The notes: generated from the sequence alone by a model not told the origin. A stretch of 64,000 nt of DNA from Adineta steineri (GCA_905250115.1 CAJNOI010000116.1:30993-94992); one strand, 5' to 3'. Positions 48,907 to 61,980 are shown, counted from the stretch's first letter. A program made the numbers and translations.

Positions 48907-50639
48907 TTAACTTGAATCAATATCAAATTTTTGTACTCGATGATTATTATAATCAACAACATAGAGATTACCGTGTCGATCAAGCGATAAACTTACAGAA
49001 CAATTAAATTGATTTGCTTTTTCTCCTTCTTTATTTCCACCAACAACAATACTACCTTCATGTGAGTCTTTGAACCAACGCATTATTCGATGATTTAAAG
49101 AATCAGCTACATAAACATTTCCTAAATGATCAACAATTACACCTTGTGGAAGTGATAATTGTGTAAGACTATCTCCTTGACCTTGTCCACCAGCAACAAT
49201 AATTCCTTCTTTTGCATCTTTTATCCATTTCATCACACGATTATTATTACAATCCGATACATAAACTGCATAATTTTCATCAACAAAAATATAAGTTGGA
49301 CAACTAAGTTGATTTAATTTATCTCCTTTTCCATTTCCACCAGCTACAATTGTTCCATCTATGTCTCCTTGTTTCCATCGTCTAACTTCATTTTTTAAAC
49401 AATCCGAAACATAAATATCTCCTTTATTATCCATTGTTAAACCAATACAATCAATATCATTAATGATTGTTTCTTGATGTATATTAATTCGACGTGACCA
49501 TCTTACAACTCGTCTATTACCTGCATCACATATAAGAAGACAATCATTGCTTTTATCAACAATAACATCTGTTGGACTATTTATTTGATCAATTCGATTT
49601 CCTTGTCCATTACCTCCAGCAATAGTTCGACTAATATTCATATTAGATTTCCATTCAACAATACGATGATTTTCATAATCAGCAATATAAATCAAATCAT
49701 CATTATCAATATAAATTCCTTGAGGAAAATAGAGTTGATTTAATTTCTTATCACCAACATTACCACCAATAACAGTTAGTCCATTTTGTTTCCATTTTGT
49801 ATTCTTATTAATATTCTTCGATGAGACGATTTTTCCTTAAATAAAAATATAAATTAGATTTTTATAGATCGATAATAGTAATAATCGAATATAAGTGTTA
49901 TAATTAACTCTAGGACTTGTTTAGAATAATTACAATACTATATTTGAAATAGAGATTTTTTCAATCTGGAATTCCCGTGAAGCATCTTGAAAAATCTATG
50001 TCGTTAAAATCACGACGATTTCTATGATTTTTTTTTAAGATGTCGCCATTATAACATAAACGAGATTGGATAATTAAGAAAACAAAGATTTTATTCATTT
50101 TGATTTCAAATATATGTCTTACCAGAAGATCGAACTACAGAAATTTTGTAAATAAGTGGTGTCATATCATGTTTTAATGAAACATTAGGTGGTTGTTGAA
50201 GTTGACGTTGTATTTGTTTAAATTTTTCTTTAAATTGATTTAAATCTGTTTCATCAAAATTATTTTCTTGACGAATTTCTCTTATTTGTTCACTAAATTT
50301 TTTTAAATGTATTTCAATTTTATCATAATATTGATTTCTATAATCCATTAATAATTGTCTACATTCATTTGCTGTTTGTTGAATTATTTTAATTGAATCT
50401 TGTTCCCATTGATTAATTTGTTTTAAAAATTTATCATTACTAACAAGATTCGTTTGTTTATGAAGTTTTTGATTAACAACATCACGATTAAGTTCAATAT
50501 GTTCTAATTGTCGACTTAATTCTTGACGATGATATGTTAAATGATTATAACAAAAATCTTGCAAACAACCTGTACATTTTGATGTTGTTTTATCCTTTGG
50601 ACAATTTAAACATTGAGGTTTTTTATAATCAGTTGTCAT
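48907..50639 (-). CDS. B-box-like zinc finger / coiled-coil / NHL-repeat protein, 481 aa
   Basis: Two exons (50639..50123, 49835..48907) close in frame (1446 nt). Residues 10-35 hold a Cys/His cluster (CLNCPKDKTTSKCTGCLQDF, then CYNHLTYH), like a B-box. Residues ~36-160 are a Gln/Glu/Lys-rich coiled coil. From ~190 to the end are six NHL blades with the recurring pattern QLSxPxxxxVDxxxxVYVSDCxNNRVMKW and AGGNGxGD. This is the TRIM-NHL/Brat-like layout without a RING, so it is more likely an adaptor or RNA- or protein-binding factor than a ubiquitin ligase. No signal peptide; cytoplasmic. Confidence 0.85.
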
Positions 50640-51019
50640 TGAATGAAACGTATTCTATATGCCTAGACAAAAAAAAATATATATGAAAATGTAGGGAGTA
50701 AGTTCATATCTATTAACCAACCCTTTCTTTTTTATTGTTCTACATGTGTGAGAGCAAAAAAAAACGAATATTTTGTCGCATGGATGACATTGTAGAACAA
50801 TAGACGTCGTAACTCAATGAAATGTCTAGAGGATAAAAGTTATAGAACGAAAGAGTATACTCTATTGATCATTTATCCTTTAATAGACCAAGGATATTTT
50901 TTTTGAATAAATGAATACGTATTTGTATAACTGAAAATTCTCGTTGTAATTAACGTCGTCCTTCACGATAAAAAAAAATCTCTGATTGAAGTAAAAAATA
51001 TTTATTTTATGCGATAAGA
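50640..51019. other. Intergenic
   Basis: Upstream of the NHL gene and downstream of the glycosidase. No feature recognised. Confidence 0.4.
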
Positions 51020-52262
51020 TTAAAAAATAAAAAGACAAAAGAATAGAAGCAGCATGTCTATTAAAATTATATTAGAAGTAGATATTGGTGAGACTGAAGT
51101 AGATGTTGGTGTGACTGAAGTAGATGTTGGTGTGACTGAAGTAGATGTTGGTGTGACTGAAGTAGATATTGTTGTGATTGATCCATCAAGATCTTTGAAA
51201 AATTGTACTTCATATGGTGAAAAAGGTTTTCCACTGGCATTAAAAATATCATGAAACCATACGAGTGGAGTAGAAGCATTTTCTGGTGATCCCCATGGAA
51301 AATATGTTTGTGTTTTACCGGCTACAAGTCCCCAATTGATTGCACCAATTTTTTCTTGATGAAAAAATAAAGTATTTATATGAAAAGTACTACCAACTGG
51401 TCGAGCCATGTATTCGGTACAAATTAATGGTCGATTGAATTTTCGTAATCCAGCAACTTGTTCCATAAGATCTGCAAGAGGTTGATAATTATGAAAGGTT
51501 ATTATATCAGATGATTCCAATTCAAATACAGATAATGAAGCATTTAAAGGTTCAGGAAGAATACCAAATGTAAGTGGTTGTTGAGGATTAGCTGTTAAAG
51601 CAGCAGAATAAATTTCACGAAGTAATGGTAAGACGATAGGTACTTGTTGACTGCATTGAGGTTCGTTGTATAGATCCCAGAAGATTATACGTGAATCATT
51701 TGAAAAGCGAGAAAGAATATCAGTTGTGTATCTAGTTAAAAAAAATAATCAATTAAAATTTTTTTAATGAATTTGAATTCTATACATACTGTTTTAAGAA
51801 AGGCCATTTGGTTTGATCGAGAAGCGATTCTTGACCTGGACATCGTACCCATTGAGAATTATGTTGACCTGGAATAGGATCTGGTTGTGGACCTAATTTG
51901 GGTTCAGGTCGCCAACATTCATCAAAAAGAACAAAAGCAATTTTAATGTGAAATCTATCGGCAATAGTAAGAAAATCATCCATTTGTTTGTAATATGCTT
52001 GAGCATCTTGTTGATAAAAGAGAACATGAAGAAAAACACGCATTATATTCATATTGATATCTTTAGCCCATCCAAGTTCTCGTTCCATGGTTGCAGTATC
52101 AAATGTTTGCCACATATCGATTTCATTCACGGAAGTCGATGGTACAAAGTTCGCTCCAAAATACCAAGGTTGCTCAGCATACCAAGCATTCGCTTTTTCA
52201 GCTGTCCAACGAGCGCCATTAATACATCCACATAAGATCAACACAGTAAAATATAAAAGCAT
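51020..52262 (-). CDS. GH5-like glycoside hydrolase, secreted, GPI-type tail, 394 aa
   Basis: Two exons (52262..51790, 51731..51020) close in frame (1185 nt). Residues 1-16 are a signal peptide (MLLYFTVLILCGCING). The catalytic domain resembles a bacterial cellulase/xylanase-like group: PWYFGANFVPSTSVNEIDMW, NIMRVFLHVLFYQQD, AFVLFDECW, then WDLYNEP with acid/base Glu181 and ICTEYMARPVGSTF with nucleophile Glu264. After the domain a Ser/Thr linker of four 7-residue repeats (TSTSVTP) leads to a hydrophobic C-terminus (IILIDMLLLFFCLFIF), as for a GPI-anchored ectoenzyme. The substrate is probably a plant, algal or bacterial polysaccharide. Acquisition from bacteria is inferred; the intron and the anchor are eukaryotic additions. 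Confidence 0.82.
51078..51180. repeat. 21-bp tandem repeat in the glycosidase linker
   Basis: About 4.9 copies of GTAGATGTTGGTGTGACTGA plus A (plus strand), encoding the Ser/Thr-rich TSTSVTP linker on the minus strand. Middle copies are identical, so copy number may vary. Confidence 0.9.
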
Positions 52263-53397
52263 CTTGTTTCTTAACAGAGATCGTATGAGTAAAAAGTAAC
52301 GGTAGTCTTCTATTTTATTTTATGACGATTTTAGTGGACATAAATGTTAGATTAGATAAAAAGACAAAGTCATACAGGATAAGGTAATAGGCGTCTTTTT
52401 ATAGCGACTCAGAATATTTGCACTAAAACATATACTTCATAAAAAAAATACATTCTTTCTCTATCATGTAAAATTTATAATACTCTTAAATAGCACTAAA
52501 ACTAATAGACAATAATATTTGTAACTATTTTTTTCTTTTGATTTGACAATAAATATCAGGGGAACGAAACACTACTTGAAATAGTTGTAATGAATATACG
52601 AAGGTGCAGTAGAGAAATTAACTCTTACAATGGTTGTTGAAGTTAATATTATCAATTAACGATTTTTGAATATAAGACGTAGATGGTGAAAAATAAAAAT
52701 ACTTAGTTTTTTTTCTTCTTCTTCACATACTAAAACAAGTAAAATTGATAAGATGATATAACGAGATCTTTGATGTGGCTTCGGAGTGCATGTTGATTCA
52801 TGTAACGAAATACTCAGTGGTGCTCGACGTATGGCTGATTCATAAAATCTTAAAAAAATATGCAATGACCTACCTATCTATATATTCGTTGATGCTCGTA
52901 ATCCCATCAATTGACAGTTGAAACACTCATCGAACGCTTGCAAAAGGCGAGTATGAAAAATATAACTGTCAAGATTTATCCTAAAGCCTTAAATGAAATG
53001 AATAAAAGCGAAATTATCAACGATATTTTACTTTGACTTGATCATATTATATCATATTCTACTATGACTATCAGCAACAACTGTTGAGATGCACTGTTCA
53101 TGGTCGTACATTTTACAATCATAGTTTTGAAGTCTCTATGATGACAATTCTTCATTATATGTAGTAATATATATCAGTAGTTAAAATACCCAGTTTTTTT
53201 CATAACTCTATTTGACAATAATCAAAAAGCAGTTAGAAGAAAATTAAAATGTTTATTTACTTTAAAAACATGTGTGAATAACAAGCGCGATTAAATAAAC
53301 TAGTTATATACATATATAATAAAAAATAGTCAATAACAAAGTTAAATTAGAACAAAAAATTAATATTTCTTTTTGAATTTTAATAACGAATTCTGTT
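52263..53397. other. Intergenic
   Basis: No gene recognised. From ~53160 it is duplicated together with the peroxygenase 3' part at 56273-56565. Confidence 0.4.
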
Positions 53398-53795
53398 TTA
53401 TGTTAAATTAAATTTAGTTGATGGACAACCGAATTGATCACCAAATATTGGATCTAACTTTTTAATTAAATAATTGAGAACCGGTACTGCCTCAGTAACA
53501 CCGGCATCTACTTCTAATGATGTAGCTGATAAAATGCCTTGATATATGAAACATGCAGTTCCACTAACTGTTTGGTTATTAGTTTCTAGTTGTTGAGGAT
53601 ATGCTGTGAATGAATTTCGTGTCCCATTATTACCTCCAAATAAAACTGGGTTTGCCAGAAATAACTTTAACATCTGTTCGCTAACATTGACTAATGAATA
53701 TGGTGTTTTTCGTTTAACCCAGTTACATGGAATTCTTTCTGGAACTCCTCTCCATTCTCCACAATCTGTTTTTTGTGCACCAAAAAATGGTGAAA
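53160..53795. repeat. Direct duplication covering the peroxygenase 3' end, unit 1
   Basis: Matches 56273-56978 in the same orientation, including the 3' flank (TAGTTAAAATACCCAGTTTT versus TAGTTAAAATATCCAATTTT). Unit 2 is cut by the assembly gap. Confidence 0.8.
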
Positions 53796-54492
53796 TCACA
53801 TTTAATCGTGGTACCATATCTGTTCCATTTGGAAATACTTCATAAACAAATGAAGCAGCACCATAAAGTAAAAGTGCTGGCGGTGCAAAAACAAACTGTC
53901 CATCTTCTGCTTTTGATTGTTGATAACGATCATAACGAAACTGAGCCATAGCCTCCCAGTCAAATAAATCATTATTTTCTCGTGCTCTATCATACATCAT
54001 TTTAAATAATGTACCATTAAACAAAAAGTTATTACCATTTGCTAAATAAAAGTCATTTCTTGTTAACGATGCATCACCTTCAAATCTATTGTGTCCATTT
54101 AACCCAGGAGGTGTTGTTGAATTACTAGATACATCTGATGATTGTCTACCAATTGATAGTTTACCTGTAATTGGATCACCATCGAGTGCAACGCCAAGTG
54201 TAGTTAATACTATAGCTGTATCAGAAGCAAAATTATACAAGTCTTGTTGCATTGTGACTAATTCATCAAAATTTGTTATTCCAGTGCGATTAATATAACC
54301 ATGATTTGCTGCTGTATTTAAACCTGGACAAGGACCACGAATATCATTTGGACCTGGAGGTATAAAAGGATGGTCTGATGGTTGATTACACTTTAAACCC
54401 AGTTTCGAAGCTAGATGAGGAAATGAAATACATTGTTCGACCAATATTATCCATATAAAAAAGATAATTGCTGAACTTTTGTAATACATCAT
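53398..54492 (-). CDS. Heme-thiolate peroxidase (chloroperoxidase / unspecific peroxygenase family), 364 aa
   Basis: Single exon. Residues 1-23 form a signal peptide. The heme-binding motif is RGPCPGLNTAANHGYINRTG with proximal ligand Cys55. The distal/metal site is EGDASLTR at residues 138-145. A conserved KTDCGEWRGVPERIP segment and an end FGDQFGCPSTKFNLT follow. These enzymes use H2O2 to halogenate or oxygenate organic substrates and are otherwise known chiefly from fungi and oomycetes, so transfer from a fungus is inferred. The absence of introns, unlike most neighbours, is compatible with fairly recent acquisition. It would be secreted. A partial second copy lies at 56565-56978. Confidence 0.87.
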   Translation of the reverse strand: MMYYKSSAIIFFIWIILVEQCISFPHLASKLGLKCNQPSDHPFIPPGPNDIRGPCPGLNTAANHGYINRTGITNFDELVTMQQDLYNFASDTAIVLTTLGVALDGDPITGKLSIGRQSSDVSSNSTTPPGLNGHNRFEGDASLTRNDFYLANGNNFLFNGTLFKMMYDRARENNDLFDWEAMAQFRYDRYQQSKAEDGQFVFAPPALLLYGAASFVYEVFPNGTDMVPRLNVISPFFGAQKTDCGEWRGVPERIPCNWVKRKTPYSLVNVSEQMLKLFLANPVLFGGNNGTRNSFTAYPQQLETNNQTVSGTACFIYQGILSATSLEVDAGVTEAVPVLNYLIKKLDPIFGDQFGCPSTKFNLT

Positions 54493-54627
54493 AATAGTTA
54501 CTGTAATATTATTTAAATCTAAAAATATTTATATATTAATATACCGAAGATAATCTATTCGATTATATGACCATATTGAATGTATTAGGGATAAAAAATA
54601 TACAACGCAGTTGATGTAATATTCATG

Positions 54628-54666
<39 letters not shown>

Positions 54667-55592
54667 CTAGTAGGTTTGTTCGTATTTGTTTTATTTTAAA
54701 TAGATACTGAGTATATCCATCGGTTAGTCATCTATGTAAGCAGCCTATATATAGTATCCTTATGACGTTAATAAAAGATAATGCATCGACTTGATTAATG
54801 AGGGGTTTTTATTCTTAACTGTATTGAGTCATAGTTTTGATAAATCATCAAAAAAGCTTCTATTTATATGAATCGAAAATCGACGAAGTTTTATTTCTTT
54901 TGTATTCTGTATTTGCGTAGATAATGTGTATAATACAATCCACGTGTACAGTGAGGTGTGTTTATCTCACTAAAATTATCTACAGATGCAAAGAAAGACT
55001 CAGTCGAAATAAAACTAATTGTCTATTTCGTAGAGAATAAATTTAAAAAACTCATACGGAATTTTTAAAATACACAATAGCACCTAGAAAAATAAAAGTA
55101 TTCGCTTTTTATTATATAAAATGTGACAAACGTTTGAATATGTTTATCCTATCTACGTAATTGTGCTTATCGGTAATATTATCGATCGATTACAATATAT
55201 GCTCAGTCGATGACGCATGAATAAATTATCTTTGAAATTGTCTTTATTACAAAATACTTGTTCTATACTAGAAAATATATTTAACAAGAAAATCTCTGAT
55301 CATATTTTTTAATTGCAGATGAAAGACTTTAGAGTATTTTTTCTAGTATATAATAATGCATCGATTTAATATTTTTCTTAAATATTATTTCTGTTAGTTT
55401 CAAAATGTTGTAATGTCATTGTCTGACAAATAATTTCATGGAAATAGAATACATCATTAAGCTTTATTTATTAATTGCTTATTAATGTGAAATAAAATAA
55501 AATGACAAAACAATTATTTGCATCAATTAAAGTCAGAAGAGCCAATGTTTTTGTTATATCGACTGTTCCATTTGTCAATAATGAATGAAAAA
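54493..55592. other. Intergenic with TA microsatellite
   Basis: No gene recognised. A (TA)n run lies at about 54632-54662; the rest is AT-rich. Confidence 0.45.
54632..54662. repeat. (TA)n microsatellite
   Basis: About 15 uninterrupted TA units. Confidence 0.9.
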
Positions 55593-56260
55593 TTAAGTGT
55601 GTGATTGTTTATGACGAATATTAGCTTGAGCATTTCCATTTGCAAATGATTGTATTGTAGTATGATTAATATTAATTGTATTGTTTCCAGTTGCACATCC
55701 AGCTAATCGATAGATGATCTTAGCACATTGAATGAATTCATCACGAAATAATTTTGATGTTAAACAATGAACATAGAAGTTGATCTATACACAATATATG
55801 AAAAGTTTTATATTGATTTTTTATTATATGCATAGTTAAAAAATTATTTCTATTAAATAACTGAAATAAGATGAATGGAAATAAAATTTCAAAATTAGAA
55901 CTCACTCTAGCAATGAATCTCTATATTACTAAAAAAAAATAATTCTTCAATGACTTACAGCATAGTTTAAAGTTAGTAGTATAGTGAGTATACTCGTATC
56001 ACTGATAATTTTAATTAAATCAGTAGTTTTACCAGCAGAAATTTCATAGGCAGCTACAATTTGTCGAATACTAACAGGTAATGTTGTGACAAAAAATATC
56101 ATGATACTAGATATCATCAAAATCAACATTTGTCGATGTAAACGTGCTTGACGTAGTTGTTGCGGCTGATTCATCGCAACTGTTTGAATACGAGATTTTG
56201 TTTTTTGTATAGTTCGATGAATGTCAAAAGTACTTTGCAAATATAATGAGAAACACAAAA
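55593..56260 (-). pseudogene. 3' part of a 7TM receptor gene, 5' end lost
   Basis: Two exons: about 56260..55959 and 55784..55593, joined in phase 0 (NYA then INFYVHCLTS). They encode a cytoplasmic loop (RLHRQMLILM), TM6 (SSIMIFFVTTLPVSIRQIVA), TM7 and a ~50-residue tail. TM1-TM5 are absent: immediately upstream on this strand the sequence becomes the duplicated 3' flank of peroxygenase copy 2. The gene therefore looks truncated by that duplication. Confidence 0.65.
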
Positions 56261-56272
56261 AGTAAATGAAAT

Positions 56273-56978
56273 AATATGTAACAATATATATCAATAGTTA
56301 AAATATCCAATTTTTTCTTATGATTCTATTTGAGAATAATCAAAATTAAGTAGTTATAAGAAAATCGGAATATTTATTTACTTTAAAAATATGTGTGAAT
56401 AACAAGCGTGATTAGATAGACTAGTTATATATATATAATAAAAAAAATATTCAATAACAAAATTAGGTTAGAAGAAAAAATTAATATTTATTTTTAAACT
56501 TTAGTAAAGAATTACAAAAAAATAAAAAATAAATTCAATATAAAGTTTGAACTAGATTTCTGTTTTATGTTAATTTGAATCTAGTTGATGGACAATCAAA
56601 CTGATCACCAAATATTGGATCCAAGTATTTAGTTAAATAACTAAGTCTCGATACTGGCCCACTAACACCGGTATCTACTTCTGATGGTGTAACTGCTAAA
56701 ATGGCTCGATATATGAAACATGCAAATCCATTAACTGTTTGGTTGTCACTTGTTAGTTGTTGAGGATCTGCTATGAATGTATTTGGTTTCCCACTATTAC
56801 CTCCAAATAAAACTAGATATGGTAGATATAACTTTGACGTCTGTATGATAACATCAACTAATGAATATGGTGTTTTTCGTTTAATCCAGTTAGGCGGAAT
56901 TCTTTCTGGAACTTCTATCCATTTTCCACAGTCTGTTTTTTGTGCACCAAAAAATGATGAAATCACATTTATTGTTGG
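56273..56978. repeat. Direct duplication, unit 2 (cut by gap)
   Basis: Partner of 53160-53795. It ends at the N block. Confidence 0.8.
56565..56978 (-). CDS. Heme-thiolate peroxidase, copy 2, C-terminal part only
   Basis: 133+ residues matching the C-terminal third of the gene at 53398 at roughly two-thirds identity (FFGAQKTDCGKW, PPNWIKRKTPYSLVDV, LDPIFGDQFDCPSTRF). The frame is open up to the gap. The heme-ligand and EGD motifs would lie in the missing part, so whether it is intact is unknown. Confidence 0.75.
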   Translation of the reverse strand, partial: PTINVISSFFGAQKTDCGKWIEVPERIPPNWIKRKTPYSLVDVIIQTSKLYLPYLVLFGGNSGKPNTFIADPQQLTSDNQTVNGFACFIYRAILAVTPSEVDTGVSGPVSRLSYLTKYLDPIFGDQFDCPSTRFKLT

Positions 56979-57078
56979 NNNNNNNNNNNNNNNNNNNNNN
57001 NNNNNNNNNNNNNNNNNNNNNNNNNNNNNNNNNNNNNNNNNNNNNNNNNNNNNNNNNNNNNNNNNNNNNNNNNNNNNN
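56979..57078. other. Assembly gap (100 N)
   Basis: Exactly 100 N, a conventional filler for a gap of unknown size. Everything to its right, including inverted arm 2, is placed and oriented by scaffolding. Confidence 0.99.
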
Positions 57079-58133
57079 ATATTAAATTTTCAACATTAAC
57101 TACATTAAACTTACTTTTTCATTTAAATTGATTAAAATCTCAAGATTATTATTATTATTTTTCATCTGATAAATGTGGTTTTTAAAAAATTTGTTTCGCT
57201 GATTATAATCACAATTTTTCGAAACTTGAGATTGTGGCATATAGTCGATTACTGGCAAGAGAAAATTTTGTCTTAGATAATGAACAATGACAGGAATTAA
57301 AACAATGATTCTTCATATTCGGAAAAGACGTCTGTTAGAAAAAATAGGTTATTAGATGAATAAGGATATATGAGAAATGCTGATCAAAAAAAAACTTTAT
57401 TTTATTAAAGAATTAGAATAGATCAAAGGTACTAGGTAATATTGATAAAGATTTATCTTTATACGTTTTAAAATGGTCTTTCAAATATAGAAATATTGAT
57501 TGAAAATATAAAAAGCAGAAAAACAGATCGAAAACCTTGAATATGCTCTGCGAAGTATAAGTAAGCTAATTGTTGTACTTTATTATAATTAATCAGTGTT
57601 GTAATTGAAGAGAATGATTAAATCCTATAATATAAAGAATTTGGGGTGAATTTGGTATTGTAACATGTCTACAAACAATTAGGTCTAAATAAATTTGGTG
57701 ACTGGAAGGGTTCTGCTATTATGTAAACCGACATGTGCTGCTAGTCGGATCTTATCGTTTCTGAGGTCGCGATTTTAATCGAAGTCTTGTAAGTCCTGAT
57801 AAAGGAATAATACTTTCTGAAAACTTGACCTGATAAAGTACGATTCTGATTAAAATAGATATAATTTTTTCATATTACCTGTTTGTCGTGATGAAAATGA
57901 CATAACGTTAGAATAATCCGAACAGATTAAAAACAGGTACTTTAGTAATTACGAAAAAAGAAAAGGATTATTGATATTATAAGATTATCAGTGACGTTCA
58001 TTGCCTTATGTGTCAATGCCTTGTTTTATATTTGACATATTGACATCTCTATGTGATTAAAAATGAATGTTATTAAGAATGAGAAAAGTCTCAACACTTT
58101 TTTATTTTATTCATTTTGTTTATATAACCAATA

Positions 58134-59144
58134 ATGTCTTCTTCTAACAACAATTCTGATGATAGTAGTACCACTACTTTCGACAGTTCCGAAGTATCTA
58201 TTCCACGTTCAGTTCGTTTTTGGATTATGCTATTGTTCGATGTTCCATCAATAATTTGTAGTTTCCTTATTATAATTCATATTATTATGAATCGAGTTCA
58301 TCGATATGCATTACATAATCATAGTATTCTTCTTATAATACTCTTTGGTTTACCACTTCAAATAATGGATATTGGTTTTTATCTTATATTCTTTCATTAT
58401 GGTTCTGTTACACCATCGCAACCGATTGTATGTCTTTTATGGTGGGTGGCTGATTATGGTTTTTATATTGGAATTATCATTCTTATGGCTTGGTTAGCCA
58501 TCGAACGACATATTCTAATATTTCATGATCGATGGGTTTCAAATCAAAGAGGACGATTTCTTTTCCATTATCTTCCATTGATTATGTTAGTGACATATAT
58601 ATTTATCTTCTATACAATTGCTATTTTCTTTGTACCTTGTGAGAATACTTACAGTTATGATATACCAGTATGTGGAGCGACACCATGTTATCAATCTTAT
58701 GGCATTCTTGGCATGTGGGATTTTATTGTGAATACTATTATACCAATCCTCTTGGAAGGCATTGCTAGTATTAGTCTTATTTTACGTGTCCAATGTCACA
58801 GACGGCGTCTTCGCCAATCTAATAAATGGCGTAAACAAAGACGAATGATTATTCAATTGTTTATGGTTTCGAGTCTAAATATTGGTATATCTCTACCAAT
58901 CTTTTTAATACCTCTTGCACATTTATGTGGTCTCCCACCACAATACGGTGTTGAAGCTGAACTTTATTTCTATTTCTTTGGTTACTTCATTGTTTTTCTT
59001 TTCCCATTCGCATCTTTATCTCAATATTCGGACTTACGTAGAAAAATTAAAAATAAAATAGTTAATAGAGCAGCAAGGCAACCACGTCGCACAGCTACTG
59101 TTGGACCTACAATGAGAGATATACCAATGATTAGACAATTTTAG
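58134..59144 (+). CDS. Intronless 7TM receptor, copy 2, 336 aa
   Basis: Same length and layout as copy 1 at 41490, with scattered substitutions (MSSSNNNSDD versus MSSSDNSSDD; LEGIASISLIL versus LEGIVSIGLIL) and a different last segment (MRDIPMIRQF versus IRDIPMIKRA). The frame is intact, so both copies may be functional. Confidence 0.87.
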   Translation: MSSSNNNSDDSSTTTFDSSEVSIPRSVRFWIMLLFDVPSIICSFLIIIHIIMNRVHRYALHNHSILLIILFGLPLQIMDIGFYLIFFHYGSVTPSQPIVCLLWWVADYGFYIGIIILMAWLAIERHILIFHDRWVSNQRGRFLFHYLPLIMLVTYIFIFYTIAIFFVPCENTYSYDIPVCGATPCYQSYGILGMWDFIVNTIIPILLEGIASISLILRVQCHRRRLRQSNKWRKQRRMIIQLFMVSSLNIGISLPIFLIPLAHLCGLPPQYGVEAELYFYFFGYFIVFLFPFASLSQYSDLRRKIKNKIVNRAARQPRRTATVGPTMRDIPMIRQF

Positions 59145-59510
59145 AAAAGATATTATGCTGAAAAGTATGTGGATGGATGTAGATTCTTCGTTTTTGTATT
59201 GTATCCTTTGAAGGATTATGTTTAGTTGTCTTGTGGAAACACATGAATATCTTATGAATATTGTTTGTGTTATACAACTATTTTAAAATAAAATTGAACA
59301 TAATTAATTAAAATTGCATATAAAGCTGAATGATAAGTAGCTTTCCTTGTTTACTTTCATACTTTTTAAGTAGGGATGTCACTTTATTCTTTATTATAAC
59401 AAAAGATAAAAATAAAGTAATACTCGTACTCTTAAGCTTTTATAGTTTTCAAAATAAATTTAAACTAAATGATGAAACAATCAAAAGGGAAATGAATTTT
59501 TTCCAATAAA

Positions 59511-59568
59511 GCAGGGTGTGGGTAAATATTCTATATTCATCTAATATCTTCACCCACACTCTCAAGTA
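59511..59568. repeat. Telomere-like hairpin element (complete)
   Basis: GCAGGGTGTGGGTAAATAT on the left; TTCACCCACACTCTCAAG on the right. Arm 1 retains only one half (41187-41208). Confidence 0.75.
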
Positions 59569-59655
59569 TAGAATCAGATGAATTACATCAGTTGTTGTGA
59601 AATACAAGTCGAAAGGAATGTTCAGGTATGGAGGATCGAATAATTCAAGAAAATA

Positions 59656-60980
<1,325 letters not shown>

Positions 60981-61446
60981 TTATATCAATCACTATAAAT
61001 ACAGTTACTTGGGATTTCCTATCTATTATGAAATTTTGCGTGTTTCTAATATGCATGATATTTGTAGAAAGTAAGATAATCTATGAAAAATATATACGAT
61101 TACCTATTCTCGTTCTTGTATGATTCGGCAGTGACGAAAGTTTTCCTTAGAAACTTATATATCAAGTAGAGGATATTACAGGAAGTAAACTAAAAACATT
61201 CATGTTTGTTGACAGTTAAGTAACGAGACAACCACCATCACATTGTTCTTTTTCTTTCGCCTACAGTTCAAAAAAAACCGATTACTAACGTCGTTGTGTT
61301 ATAGTCACTCATTTTTTTTGTTCTGTTCATTTTATTTCCATTTTACTGTTAGTAGTTGTTTTTCTCATATTTTTTAACTTACACGTCACGATCATTGTTA
61401 GAACATGCAATATTCTCATAAGAACAATTAAGATGGTAGTAGGCAA

Positions 61447-61504
61447 TCTTGAAGGTGTGGGTGAGGCTATGGATAAAAGAAAAACGTGATGCTCACCCAC
61501 CATC
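61447..61504. repeat. Telomere-like hairpin element
   Basis: CTTGAAGGTGTGGGTGAGGC on the left; GCTCACCCACCATC on the right. Mirror of 39228-39283. Confidence 0.7.
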
Positions 61505-61627
61505 AGTTGTTTAAAAATGTGTAATTTGTTTTTATTTCAATGATACATATACTATATTTTAAAAATAGAGAAAAGCTCTAATAATTTTTAAGAACTGTTG
61601 GTTTTCTCTCAAAATATTCAATATAGA

Positions 61628-61686
61628 TGGATGGATGAGGGTTAAAGAATTTTAGTTATCTCTCATCTGCACTCACACCCTCGAGG
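61628..61686. repeat. Telomere-like hairpin element
   Basis: GGATGGATGAGGGTT on the left; CATCTGCACTCACACCCTCG on the right. Mirror of 39044-39103. Confidence 0.7.
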
Positions 61687-61689
61687 TAT

Positions 61690-61737
61690 TTTTTGAGTGT
61701 GGGTGACCATAAAGCAGATGCATCCACACCCTCAAGA
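61690..61737. repeat. Telomere-like hairpin element
   Basis: TTGAGTGTGGGTGACC on the left; GCATCCACACCCTCAAG on the right. Mirror of 38993-39043. Confidence 0.75.
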
Positions 61738-61920
61738 TTAAAACATAAAGAAGAAAAAGAACGATATGAAAGTGAAAGTTTAATTAAATGATGTACAATA
61801 AAATAAAGAAGAAGAAATATATATATTCAGATATAGAGCCACTTTGTCTAGGCCCATTAGAACTTCACATCATGCAATGATGGTGCAAACGTGATGGAAC
61901 CAGTTATAGATAATGAAAAA

Positions 61921-61980
61921 AGGGCTGGGTGTGGGTATAGATAAATAATAAACCCCAGCACCCACAACCATACTCTCAAG
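61921..61980. repeat. Telomere-like hairpin element
   Basis: GGGCTGGGTGTGGGTATAG on the left; CAGCACCCACAACCATACTC then TCAAG on the right. Mirror of 38745-38809. Confidence 0.75.

Noticed and set aside
51054-51254. Plus-strand frame over the 21-bp repeats
   Set aside because: Shadow of the glycosidase linker; repeats keep all frames open.
57079-57267. Continuation of peroxygenase copy 2 beyond the gap
   Set aside because: The sequence right of the gap does not match the corresponding part of copy 1.
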